This document shows, in pieces, positions 17,174 through 27,700 of a stretch of 64,000 nucleotides of DNA. Below the pieces are notes generated by a model. The model saw only the letters and a program-made list of their open reading frames with translations. It searched no databases and was not told the origin of the DNA. Positions within the stretch are counted from its first letter, which is position 1, and each line of letters opens with the position of its first letter. A program made the translations under genes and the position numbers. Location of the stretch: NCBI RefSeq assembly GCF_040438885.1, contig NZ_CP159218.1:2976001-3040000 (forward strand), given 5' to 3'. Origin of the DNA: Nakamurella sp. A5-74. Its GTDB lineage: Bacteria > Actinomycetota > Actinomycetes > Mycobacteriales > Nakamurellaceae.

Positions 17174-19230
17174 CCCGACAGCTCCGCGAACAGGGCAGCG
17201 GTCGGCTCCCGGTTCTCGTGGCCGGCCACCCACGCGGTGATGGTGCGCACCGCGTCCGCCACCGGCACGGTGTTGATCTGGGTGCCGTCGCGGAATCGGA
17301 AGGAGACCGCGTCCGCCTCGACGTCGGCGGCGCCGGCCAGCAGCTGGAAGGGCACTTTCTGGGTGGTGTGGGTGCGGATCTTCTTCTGCATGCGGTCGTC
17401 GGAGTGGTCGACCTCGACCCGGATCCCGTTGCCGCGCAGGGTGTCTGCAACGGCGTCGAGGTGCACGCCGAACTGTTCCGCGACCGGGATGCCGACCACC
17501 TGGACCGGCGCCAGCCAGGCGGGGAACGCGCCTGCGTAGTGCTCGGTCAGCACCCCGAAGAACCGCTCGATGGACCCGAACTTGGCGGAGTGGATCATCA
17601 CCGGTTGCTGACGGGTGCCGTCGGCAGCGACGAACTCGAGACCGAACCGGGCGGGCTGGTTGAAGTCGTACTGGATGGTCGACATCTGCCAGGTGCGGCC
17701 GATCGCGTCCCGAGCCTGCACGGAGATCTTCGGACCGTAGAAGGCGGCCCCACCCGGGTCGGGAACGAGGTCGAGCCCGGTCTCCCGCGCCACCTGCTCG
17801 AGGATCTGGGTGGCCTCGTCCCACTCCTGCTCGGAGCCGATGAACTTCGGACCGTCGCCGCGGGTCGAGAGCTCCAGGTAGTAGTCGTCCAGCCCGAAGT
17901 CACGCAGCAGCGACAGCACGAACTTCAGCAGGTGACGGATCTCCTCAGGAGCCTGCTCGGGAACGACGTAGGAGTGCGAGTCGTCCTGGGTCAACCCGCG
18001 GACGCGGGTCAGCCCGTGCACCACCCCGGACTTCTCGTAGCGGTAGACGGTGCCGAACTCGAAGAACCGCAACGGAAGTTCCCGGTAGGAGCGTTGCCGC
18101 GACCGGAAGATCAAGTTGTGCATCGGGCAGTTCATTGCTTTGAGGTAGTACTTCGAGTTCTCCAGCTCCATCGCCGGGAACATGGTGTCCTCGTAGTACG
18201 GCAGGTGGCCGGACTCGACGAACAGCGCGCCCTTGCTGATGTGCGGTGAGCTGACGTACGAGAAGCCCTCCTCGATGTGCCGGCGCCGGACGTAGTCCTC
18301 CATCTCGCGCTTGATGATGCCGCCGCGGGGATGGAAGACGACGAGCCCTGAGCCGATCTCGTCCGGGAAGGAGAACAGATCGAGCTCGGTACCGAGCTTG
18401 CGGTGGTCGCGCCGCTCGGCCTCGGCCAGTCGCTCCAGATAGGCGTCCTGCGCCTCCTGCGACTCCCAGGCGGTGCCGTAGATCCGTTGCAGCGCAGCGT
18501 TGTCCTGGTTCCCGCGCCAGTATGCGGCGGAGCTGCGGGACAGCGCGAACGACGGGATGTACTTGGTGTTGGGGACGTGCGGACCGCGGCACAGATCGCC
18601 CCAGACCCGCTCACCGGTGTGCGCGTGCAGGTTGTCGTAGACGGTCAGCTCGCCGTCGGCCGAGAGCTCCGGGACAAGATCCGAGCCCGCTCCTGTGACC
18701 TCTTCGGGGGCGCCGACCTCGTCGCCCTTGAGTTCGATCAGCTCGAGTTTGTACGGCTCACCTCCCAACTCCAGCCTGGCCTCCTCGCGGGAGGCGAGCC
18801 GGCGGCGGGAGAACTTCTGGCCGGACTTGATGATCTTCTTCATCCGCTTCTCGAGCTCGGCGAGATCATCTGGGGTGAAGGGTTTCTCGACGTCGAAGTC
18901 GTAGTAGAAACCATCCCGGATCGGCGGGCCGATGCCGAGCTTGGCGTCGGGGAACTGCTGCTGGACGGCCTGCGCCAGCACGTGCGCGGCGGAGTGCCGG
19001 ATGACGCTCCTGCCGTCCTCGGTGGAGGCCGCGACCGGCTCCACCTCGACGTCGGCGTCCGGGCTCCACGCCAGATCCCGCAGCGTGCCGTCCGGGTCTC
19101 GGACGACGACGATCGCGTCCGGACCCGACCGCGGGAGGCCCGCATCACCGACCGCCTGCGAAGCTGTCGTCCCGGCCGCGACCTTCACCCGCTCGAGCTT
19201 CGAGACGGAAGGGGCTGCTGACACGGACAC
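17170..19230 (-). CDS. thrS: Threonine-tRNA ligase
   Basis: This 686-residue class II synthetase charges tRNA-Thr. A short N-terminal TGS-like domain is followed by the editing domain ([21 protein letters not shown]), then the catalytic core with [20 protein letters not shown] and QDDSH, whose Cys and His bind the active-site zinc, and a C-terminal anticodon domain. The GTG at 19230 is chosen since an AGGAG ribosome site lies seven bases before it; the frame is open to 19254. It heads the thrS-HIT-pgsA-patA-pimA-NUDIX operon. Confidence 0.96.
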   Translation of the reverse strand: MSVSAAPSVSKLERVKVAAGTTASQAVGDAGLPRSGPDAIVVVRDPDGTLRDLAWSPDADVEVEPVAASTEDGRSVIRHSAAHVLAQAVQQQFPDAKLGIGPPIRDGFYYDFDVEKPFTPDDLAELEKRMKKIIKSGQKFSRRRLASREEARLELGGEPYKLELIELKGDEVGAPEEVTGAGSDLVPELSADGELTVYDNLHAHTGERVWGDLCRGPHVPNTKYIPSFALSRSSAAYWRGNQDNAALQRIYGTAWESQEAQDAYLERLAEAERRDHRKLGTELDLFSFPDEIGSGLVVFHPRGGIIKREMEDYVRRRHIEEGFSYVSSPHISKGALFVESGHLPYYEDTMFPAMELENSKYYLKAMNCPMHNLIFRSRQRSYRELPLRFFEFGTVYRYEKSGVVHGLTRVRGLTQDDSHSYVVPEQAPEEIRHLLKFVLSLLRDFGLDDYYLELSTRGDGPKFIGSEQEWDEATQILEQVARETGLDLVPDPGGAAFYGPKISVQARDAIGRTWQMSTIQYDFNQPARFGLEFVAADGTRQQPVMIHSAKFGSIERFFGVLTEHYAGAFPAWLAPVQVVGIPVAEQFGVHLDAVADTLRGNGIRVEVDHSDDRMQKKIRTHTTQKVPFQLLAGAADVEADAVSFRFRDGTQINTVPVADAVRTITAWVAGHENREPTAALFAELSG

Positions 19231-19328
19231 GATGGGACTCCTGGGGTCGATCACTGGGCAGCCGGGACGCCACCCGAGGGCGTGACCAGCCTATCCGCGC
19301 GCCGCCCCGGGTTCGCGCTGTGTCCTGA

Positions 19329-20027
19329 TCAGCGCGGGCGAGAGAACTCGACCAGCCAGCGAGACCGGAGGGCGGCCGGACCGTGGGTGGCCATCGGGTG
19401 CTGCGCCGAGCTCTCGATGCGCAGTCCGCCCACCGCGAACAGCTCGATATCTGCGGTGGTGAATCCCCACGGCGGTCCCTGCGACAGCGCAGCTCCGTCT
19501 TCACGTACGTTATCCACCACGACCAGTCGACCTCCCGGTGCGACCAGCGAGGCGACGGCGGCCGCCGCGCTCGCGCGCAGCTCCAGCGGGAGCGCCTGCA
19601 CGTTGATCACCTCGAGGACCAGATCGAACGCCGAGAGCCAGTGCGGCGGCAGGTCGAGCAGATCGCCGACCCGGTAGTCGACCCGAGAGTCCGGGTGGCG
19701 GGTCCTGGCTAGTTCGATCGCCGTTGCCGAGATGTCGAAGCCGGTCACCTCCAACTGGGTCCCGGCGCCGAGTTCCTGCATGAACTCGGCGTCCACGCCC
19801 AACCCGCAGCCGACGACGATCGCTGTCGAGCCCTCGGTCGGCGGCCGCCGACGCAGGTGCTCGACGACCGGTGGGAGCGGCGCCGGTCGATCCCACGGCA
19901 CGCCGATGACGCCGGCGGCGCCCTCCGCGTAGAGCTCGTCGAACCAGGCGGTGGGACGGCCGTCACCGATAGCGGCCCCGGCGAGTTCGGCACTCCGGAG
20001 ATCCCAGTCAGGAGGTGAGGAGGTCAT
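19329..20027 (-). CDS. Class I SAM-dependent methyltransferase
   Basis: This 232-residue protein has a Rossmann-type methyltransferase fold: motif I VVGCGLGVDAEF, motif II acidic position in VTGFDISATAIELA, and DLVLEVINVQAL for motif IV. The N-terminus (W-F-D-E-L-Y-A, PWDRPAPLPPVVEHL) resembles the thiopurine methyltransferase-like group that acts on small molecules. The substrate is not known. It lies 100 bp before thrS but with its own start and is divergent from the acyltransferase gene at 20095. Confidence 0.82.
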   Translation of the reverse strand: MTSSPPDWDLRSAELAGAAIGDGRPTAWFDELYAEGAAGVIGVPWDRPAPLPPVVEHLRRRPPTEGSTAIVVGCGLGVDAEFMQELGAGTQLEVTGFDISATAIELARTRHPDSRVDYRVGDLLDLPPHWLSAFDLVLEVINVQALPLELRASAAAAVASLVAPGGRLVVVDNVREDGAALSQGPPWGFTTADIELFAVGGLRIESSAQHPMATHGPAALRSRWLVEFSRPR

Positions 20028-20094
20028 GGACCTGATCGTCGCATGCCCCGGTGTCTCCCCCGGGCTCAGCGGAACCCCCTGCCAGACTCATCGG

Positions 20095-20997
20095 ATGACC
20101 CACACCACGACCCCGGACGATCTGCTTGCGCCACTCGTGCCGGACGTGTTCGCGCAGCGACTCGTGGAGCTGGGGGTCCCGCACGGGTGGATCGACGACG
20201 TGCTGCGGCACGCGGCAGGATTGACCGAGCCGCGGCGGGAGCACCTGCGAGCCTGCGCCGCCGTGCTGGACGGGCTCGCCGGCGGAACCGCCGGGATGCC
20301 GGAGTACCCGTCCGGCCCGGCCGCCGGTCTGGACTTCGTGGTGCTGTTCGCCGGGTTGCTCCCCCGGCTGCGCCGGCTGGAGGCGCTGCGGCGAGTCGAT
20401 CCGCTGATCACTGCGGCGACGGTGGCCGATCTCGGCCGTCACCTGGCCGTCCATCGCGGTCGCCACGGCACGCTCGGGTTCGACGAGCAGCAGTGGTTCG
20501 GCCTGCACATCACCGGGCAGCTCCACCAAGTCGGCCGGTTGCAGTTCCAACGGTTGACGGCCGGGACCGCCGCCGCGGAGGTCGGCGCTGCCGGTGGGAA
20601 GGTCACCCCGGAAGACGTGGTGCTGTCCGTCCACATCCCGCGCTTCCTCGGCCCGATGAGCCCGGCCGCCTGCGACGCCGCGATCGCCCGGGCGCACGGC
20701 TTCTTCGCCCAGCACTTCCCCGCCGACCGGATCACCGCAGCCGTCTGCTGGTCGTGGTTGCTGGACCCGCAGCTCGACGAGCGGCTCCCGCACTCCAACA
20801 TCGCCGCGTTCCAGCACCGATTCACCCCGATGGGTAGCCCGCGGGTCGATGATCGGGCTCCGTTGAACTTCGGTTTCGTCCGGCCCGACCTGCCGCTGGA
20901 CGAACAACCACGCAGCACCTCCCTGGAGCGGACTGTGTTGGACGTCCTGCAGGACGGTGGTCACTGGCACATCGGGGCCGGCTGGTTCCCCTGGTGA
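20095..20997 (+). CDS. GNAT-like acyltransferase domain protein (NAT_N/GNAT_C type)
   Basis: This 300-residue soluble protein resembles the two-domain actinobacterial acyltransferase-like proteins, with an N-terminal helical domain and a C-terminal GNAT-like beta domain. It has the motifs LGFDEQQWFGLHITGQ, VLSVHIPRFLGPMSP and the C-terminal VLDVLQDGGHWHIGAGWF. The ATG at 20095 gives MTHTTTPDDLL; no clear ribosome site precedes it, so translation may be leaderless. The family assignment is by recollection of motif pattern and the substrate is unknown. Confidence 0.65.
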   Translation: MTHTTTPDDLLAPLVPDVFAQRLVELGVPHGWIDDVLRHAAGLTEPRREHLRACAAVLDGLAGGTAGMPEYPSGPAAGLDFVVLFAGLLPRLRRLEALRRVDPLITAATVADLGRHLAVHRGRHGTLGFDEQQWFGLHITGQLHQVGRLQFQRLTAGTAAAEVGAAGGKVTPEDVVLSVHIPRFLGPMSPAACDAAIARAHGFFAQHFPADRITAAVCWSWLLDPQLDERLPHSNIAAFQHRFTPMGSPRVDDRAPLNFGFVRPDLPLDEQPRSTSLERTVLDVLQDGGHWHIGAGWFPW

Positions 20998-21002
20998 CGA
21001 GT

Positions 21003-21743
21003 TCAACCTCGGATCGCTCGCTCGAGCGCCAACGAGTACCGATTGATCCTGATGTTGCGCGCTCGGACGAATTCGCTCGACCTCTGCATGTACTTCCGGT
21101 ACTCCTCGACGCTGCGCACCGGCAGTGGGTCCGAGGAAAAGCCCTCGAAGGGCACATGGAATCGCACGCCGGTGTAATCGGGAGTGACGAGGTCATCGAG
21201 CAGGAAGTGGGTCACATAGCCACGGAAGGTCGGAAAAAGGCCGAAGAAGAACGCATATGGGTCGAGGCGGTGGGCGAACGGACTGTGCTTGTTCGAATAC
21301 CAGAGTCGGATGCACTCGAGTGTGATGTCGAACCGGTCCCTGATCTGGGGGTGGATGCCTCGCGCTTGGTTGATCGACATTTGCCACCGATCGTTGATGC
21401 GGACCGGGAATGGGAACACGATGTAGGCCCCAACCGTGCACCCGAGGTCGTAGAACTCGGTCAGCTCATGGGCGGGGATCTGATTGACGACATCAACAAG
21501 CCGAGAAGGGCGGGTCCAGCTCCGGTAGGTGTGTGTGATGGCGTCACTGGCCAGCGAGAAATCACCGTGGTCCGAGCGGTGGCGGAGCCGAGCATCCAAT
21601 TCGAAGGTCCGGCCGTCCGGCAGCGGCTTGCCCCACAGCAGGCGATGGTACCGGCGCAGCGTGGCACTGTGGCTGTCGGGATCACGGCTCCCGGAATCCC
21701 GCCGGACATCGAACCTCGTGTCGATCAGCGGCTCGCGGTGCAT
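21003..21743 (-). CDS. Conserved hypothetical protein (DUF6994-like)
   Basis: This 246-residue soluble protein has no recognisable catalytic motif. It has an unusual number of aromatic residues (DPYAFFFGLFPTFRGYVTHF), W-x-K-P-L-P-D-G near the N-terminus and SIDW/ARGIHPQIRDRFDITLE-like helices. The pattern fits the DUF6994 family of actinobacteria, recalled rather than searched. Its base composition is slightly less GC-rich than its neighbours. It ends 6 bp from the convergent acyltransferase gene and stands 41 bp downstream of the macroglobulin gene on the same strand. Confidence 0.6.
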   Translation of the reverse strand: MHREPLIDTRFDVRRDSGSRDPDSHSATLRRYHRLLWGKPLPDGRTFELDARLRHRSDHGDFSLASDAITHTYRSWTRPSRLVDVVNQIPAHELTEFYDLGCTVGAYIVFPFPVRINDRWQMSINQARGIHPQIRDRFDITLECIRLWYSNKHSPFAHRLDPYAFFFGLFPTFRGYVTHFLLDDLVTPDYTGVRFHVPFEGFSSDPLPVRSVEEYRKYMQRSSEFVRARNIRINRYSLALERAIRG

Positions 21744-21784
21744 CCGATGATCCTAGGGAAATGCACGAAGGCAGACCGTCTCCC

Positions 21785-24700
21785 TCAGCCCTCGACCACC
21801 ACCGTGTCGCTGCCCGATCGACCGAATGTCTCCGGGGCGTAGACCTGCTCGGCCCTGGCCGGCGGGGCGGTGAAGGTCCCCGGCACCTTGGCGAGCGTGA
21901 GGTAGCTGTAGGAGTAGACGCCGCCCTGCAACCACTGTGCGAACGCCTCGGCGCGATCGTCCCGCAGGTTCTGGTGGTCGTACCAGGTGCCGTACCAGCT
22001 CGTCGGCGCTGCGTCGGCGGCCTTCTTCGGATCCAGATCCTTCGCGGTCGTCGCCAGCGCCGGGTTGAGGGACTGCAGGCCGGCCGGCAGCGGGTCGATC
22101 AACGCGACGTGCGGGCGGGCGCTCCGCGACACCAACTCCAGCCTGACCTCGACCCTGGCCCCTGCCTTGATGTGCCACACGCCTTGTGCGTCGCGTCGGA
22201 CGTCCGCCGGATCGTCCACCGCCCGGTAGCTGCGGGAGACGACGAACCCGCGATCGAGCGGGGTCGCAGTCAGGTTCTTCGGCGCCGTGGTGATCCCGAT
22301 CCGGTAGTAGAGCCGACCGGTGCCCTCGTTCTGCAGGGTGACGTCCGCTCCGCTCGCAGTGAGTACCTGGGCCGTCGGCACGTCGACCGAGACGCGGTCC
22401 GTGGTCCGTCCGGCGTAGGCGTGCTCGCCGGCGAACCGACCGCCGACCCAGATCCGCGCGATGAAGTCGGGGGTCGCCGATTCGAAGGTGTCGTAGTAGT
22501 GCCGCAGCGCCAACAGGATGACGGAGTTCTCCTGCATCCCAGACCATCGCCCAGCGATCCGGTTGCCCATCAGCCCCTTGACGATCTTCGGGATCAGATC
22601 GCTGTCCGGATCGACCGTGAGCAGAGCATCCAGCACCAGCCCGTCGGTGCGGGTGTCCGACTGCAGAGTCGTCCAGGCGTCCGAGACCACCCGGGTGGTG
22701 ATGGTGACCGCGCCGGCATCATCGACCGCCGCGTTCTGGATGCGGCGCGCCAGCTCTGCCTTGACCTCTGCGCTGCTGACGACCGGCAGCAGCCAGGCGA
22801 CCGCATCCATCGACAGTGCCGGGCCGCGCGCGGCGAACAGCGCTTCGGCGTCGCTGCTGTCCCGATCACCGGCCAGCGCGCGCACGGCCAGCGCGAAGGA
22901 CTGCAGAGCATCCTTCGTGGCCTGGGAGGCACGGGGCGGGTAGTGACGCTCGATCGCCTTCAGGAACTCCAGCGAACGGCGCAATCCCGCCGCGGGCACG
23001 GAATAGCCGTGATTCTTCGCAACCACCATCGCCTGGGTGGCCTGGATGGAGTTGAAGGCATCGTTCGGCTCGCCCTTCTTCCAGTAGGGAAAACCGCCGT
23101 CGGTGTTCTGCATCGCGACGAGGTCCTCCAGGTCGGCCTCGACCCGCGCACGCAACTGCTCGGGTGACGGCAGCCCGGGTGCCGAGAACGCCTTCAGCAC
23201 GTCACCCAGGGAGCCGATCGCGATGATCCGTCCGGCCAGCGCATCTGAGCTCTCGTACTCGTAGTCCAGGATCGACAGCACCGCATCGGTGAGCTCGGCC
23301 AGCGCCGTGGACGAGGTGCTGATCTGCAGGCTGCCGAACTGGCTGAAGACGTCGGTGGGCTTCGAGACCGGTTGCCGCACCACACCTCCGCTGTCGAGCT
23401 GGCCGTAGGTGGCTACCGACTCACTGGTCGCCGGCGTATAGACCGGGACGTCGATCGCGACCGCATCGGCGGAACCGGCCGTCGGGTTCGCGCTGTCCAC
23501 CACGGCCATCCGGACCCTGGCTGTGCCCGCCTGCTCGGCGGCCACCGGGATCCGGACCTCGACGCGACTGTTCGCCGGGATCGACACCCGTCGACCGCCG
23601 GTGCCCGCGACCGTCAGGTTCGAGCCCTGCAACACCACGTCGGCGACGATCGCCTCGGCGGTGCGGTTCTGCACGAGCATCGGGAACTCGAAGCGGTCGC
23701 CGAAGTTCAGGAACGTCGGCCCGGCGGAGCGCACGGTGAGCGGAAGACCCGCGGTGATGGTCGATTCCGCGGAACCGAACTTCTCAGCGCCGGCCACCGC
23801 GAACACCAGCACCCGATACCGGGTGAGGTTGTCCGGCAGCGTCACGTCCACTGTTGCGTGCCCGGCGGCGTCGGTGGTGGCGGACGGCACGAACACGGCC
23901 AGCGGTGCGAAGTCGGTGCGCTCGCCGATGTTCGGCGCCATCTTTCCGGCGGAGAGAGCCCTCCCAGCCGGCACGGCGCCGGCAGCGCTGTCCAACGTGG
24001 CCGATGACGCCATCGAACCCGACTCCGCGGCGGAGGAGGCCGGGGCGGCAGATCCGGCCGCCGCGGACGAGGGCGATTTCTGGCCTTCCCGCTCCGACAG
24101 CAGCACCCCTGATCGGCTGTACTGCGTGTCGAGCCAGGATCCGCGCAGCCCGTAGAAGATGTCCATCGGATCGGGGCGCACCGCCCCGCCGACGGCCAGC
24201 ACCGCCTCGTCCACCACGACGAGCTCGAACTCGGCGCCCGCTGCAGGACCGCCGGAACCGTCGGTGATGCCGACATCGATCTTCGTCGAACCACCCGGTG
24301 CGACCATCTTCGAGCGGGGGGTCGCGATGACCTTCAACTCGCGTGAGACGGTGGACACCTTCAGCGCCACTTCGCCTGTGGCGTAGGCGGTCTGCCGTGC
24401 ACCTGCTGCATCGGTGGTGGTCCCCACCACCTCGATCGACACGGCGACCCCGGGGATCCAGCCCTCGGTGACCGGGAGCTGCACGACAGCGGATCCGTCG
24501 ACCACCGTGAACCGGGTGGTGGAGACGATCCCGTTGTGCACCACCGTCGCCAGGCCGCTGCCGGCCGGGATGGGCGACTGCACCAACAGCTCGGCGGTCT
24601 GGCCGGGTCGGTAGGTGTCGGCCTTCGGGACGACGGTGAGCGTCTGCTCCTGAACGGTGCCGGCTTCGGCGCCGCTCGATCCGGCGACCCAGCGGGTGAG

Positions 24701-27700
24701 CACGGTGCGGCTGCTGCGGCCCTTGTCGTCCGTGACGGTCGCGGTGATCCGGTACGTCCCGGGTGTCGCCGGCCGGAAGGTGCAGTTCGCGGCGTCGGTC
24801 GTCGAGGTGAGCGTGCAGGTCTGCGCGGTCCCTTCCGTCTCGGTGCTCTTGCCGCCGGCCCAGGTCGTGGTGACGAGCGCCGCCGTCACCCGTACCGGCC
24901 GACCGGCGGTCGGAGTGCCGTCGATGTCGGTGGTGATCGTCCTGATCACCAGATCCTGGCCCTGCTTGACGAAGGTGTCGTCGCCGGCCAGCCCGACGTA
25001 GTAGGACGCCGGGTGGATCAGCAGGTCGGTGGTACCGGCGATCGCGGTCCGGTCGACGTCGGTCACCTGTGCCTGCGCGGTGACCGTGACCGGCATCCCG
25101 ACGGAGTCCTTGCCGAGTTCCTTCTCCAGATCGCCCACGCTCACCTGGAGATGGTTCGCCCCGTCGGCGTCGGTGGTGCCTGCGTGCTTCTCCACCTTCT
25201 GGTCGTCGGCCGGGTTCGGACCGCAGCAGTAGTCACCGGGGTAGTAGGGACCCGAGCCGTAGTCGGAACCGTAGGAGGAGCCGTAGGAGGAGCCGTAACC
25301 GTTGGAGCCGATGCTCAGTGCACCCGCAGCGTCCGTCTGCCACCAGGGCTGCCACCGACCGAAGGTGTAGCCGGACCATCCGGGCGGCGCATAGCTGGCT
25401 GTCGCGGTGCGGACCTGCCACTGCACCGGTGCGTCCCCCACGCCGCCGCCGGCGTAGTAGGTGGCGTCGGCGTCGATGTCGACTGGCTCACCGAGCACGT
25501 GCGGGGCAGAGCTGATCGCGTGGGCGTCGACCTGGAACGTCGGGGTGGTGAAGTCGGCGATCCGGAACTGGTGGTACGCGTCGTTCTCGTACTGCGATGC
25601 ACCGCTCAGGTGCAGCATGACCGAGGCATCACCAAGGTTCGCGCCGGCCGGGATCGCCACCGCGAAGTCGAAGCCGCCCAGCTTCGACAGCTTCACCGTG
25701 CCGGTCCGCAGCGACACCCCGTGCCCGTCGGTGATGGTGTACTTCACCGATCCGGTGGGCAGGCTCAGGGCGGTGCTGACGTCGTCCGCCTGGTGGCGGA
25801 TCCAACCCTTCACCGAGATCGACTCGCCTGGTCGGTAGGTCTGCCGGTCATCATTGACGAACCAGACGAGCTGGTCGTGCAGCTCTCCGGTCCGCCAGGA
25901 CCCGTCGTACAGGTTGCCCGCCAGCAACGCTGTCTGATCGCCCCGGCGCGCGATCAACGCGGTCGCCGGGTTGGCGGTCAGCGCGATGGCCGCGATGCCG
26001 TTGGCGTCGGTCTGCACCGACCCGCCCGACACCGGAGCTCCGTCGGCGCCCAGCGGGCCGACGGTGACGTCCCCGAGCGGACGGCCGTCCTCGAACGACG
26101 TCACCCACGCGCGCAGCACGCTGCGATCGCTGATCGCGTCCAGCGCCAACCCGGTCCGCTGCACCCAGGCCATCGTCGGGCGGTTCTGCCACTGCGAATC
26201 GTTGCCCAACGCTTCCTGACCGGTCGGTTCGATCAGCACCACGACGTTGCCGGTGGCACCGTCACCGCCCAGGGCGTCGGTCAGGTCGAGCGGGGTGCTG
26301 ATCAGCCTGTTCGCGTCCTGGGTAGGACGGACCACCCGGTCCTGCAGCACCGGCCAGGACGGAATCGCTCCGACCCCGTTCCAGATCTGACGCTCCGCCG
26401 TCGATCGGTACAGCGACCGGAACGCCGCGAAGTCAGCGGTGCTGACCCGGAACACCCGCTCCCGGAACTCCTCCCGGTTCACCGTGTTCACGGTGATCGT
26501 CGAAGATTTCGCCAGTGGATCGACGGTGAGCAGCGGCTGCGGGAACGGGTCCAGCCGCCGTCCGGCGGCGGTCATCCTGGCCTTGGTGATCGCAGCCTGC
26601 GCGAGCTGCTGGCCGTGGGTGTCGAGCAGGCCGGCGTCGACCGTCACCGTGTACTCGACCGCGGGCAGGGTCGATCCCTGGACGACGATCAGGTTGTCGG
26701 AGGCGGAGATGCTCGCGCCGCCCGGTACTTCGGGGGTGACGTGCACGGTGGCCGGGTCGAAGGCAGCGGTGTCGATCGGGTTGCTGAACTCGAGCACCAG
26801 GGGGGAGGACGCCTCGCACTGTCTGTCGCTGCAGATGCCCTTGGTCATCGTCATCGCCGCGTAGGTGCGCCCGGTGAAGGTCGCCGGCTTGCTCGAGACG
26901 ATCGGACCTTCTGCGGACGGGGTGCCCGCACCGAAGGTGGCGGTGACAGCGGCGTCGGTCGGCAGCGGTGCGGCGGCCATGAACGCGACGCTCTGTCCGC
27001 GTGGTGCGGCGGCGACGGCCTTGGCCGCAGCGGGATCGGCGGCGATCTCGGCTGCCCCGGCGCCGCGGACGGGGCGGGCGGCTCCGTCGGCGGTCAGGGT
27101 GAACTTCGCCAGCACGGCGGCCGCGTCGACCCGCTGGTCGAACACCGCGACGAACACCGGAGAGAGGTCGAGGCCCTTGCCCTGCGGGGTGAAGGACCGG
27201 ACGGTCGGAGCGGGAGTGGTGAAGGTCGCGGTCGCCGTCTGCGCCAGGGCGTTCCCGGTGATCGACTTCGTCCCGGCGGGGACGGTCACGGTGAACTTCG
27301 TCGCCATCGGCAGCCGGTCGACGCTCTCGGTGGCGGCGAAGCGCAGCGTCGACGTACCGATCCAGCGCCACGTCCCCTTGACCTGAGGGCTGATGGTCGC
27401 CGGGATGTTCTGCTGCGCCTGGTCGGTGACGGTGGCGATCGGCACCATGGGCTGGTCGAAGGTGATGCTGATGAACGGGGCGACTGCGACCGCACCCTGC
27501 GGTTGCATCCGGAGGACCTGCAGCGGCCCCTTCGGGCTCGGCGGCTCCGCCGGATCGCCGCCCGGCGGGAGCTCAGGCGCGACGGTCGTGCCGCGCTCCG
27601 GGGTTGTGAGGCTCTGCACCGGCCACCGGAACTGTTCCTGCAACGCGGCGCGGCCGACCAGCGGCGGGAGTCGATCGACGATCGCGTCCACCTGCGCCGC

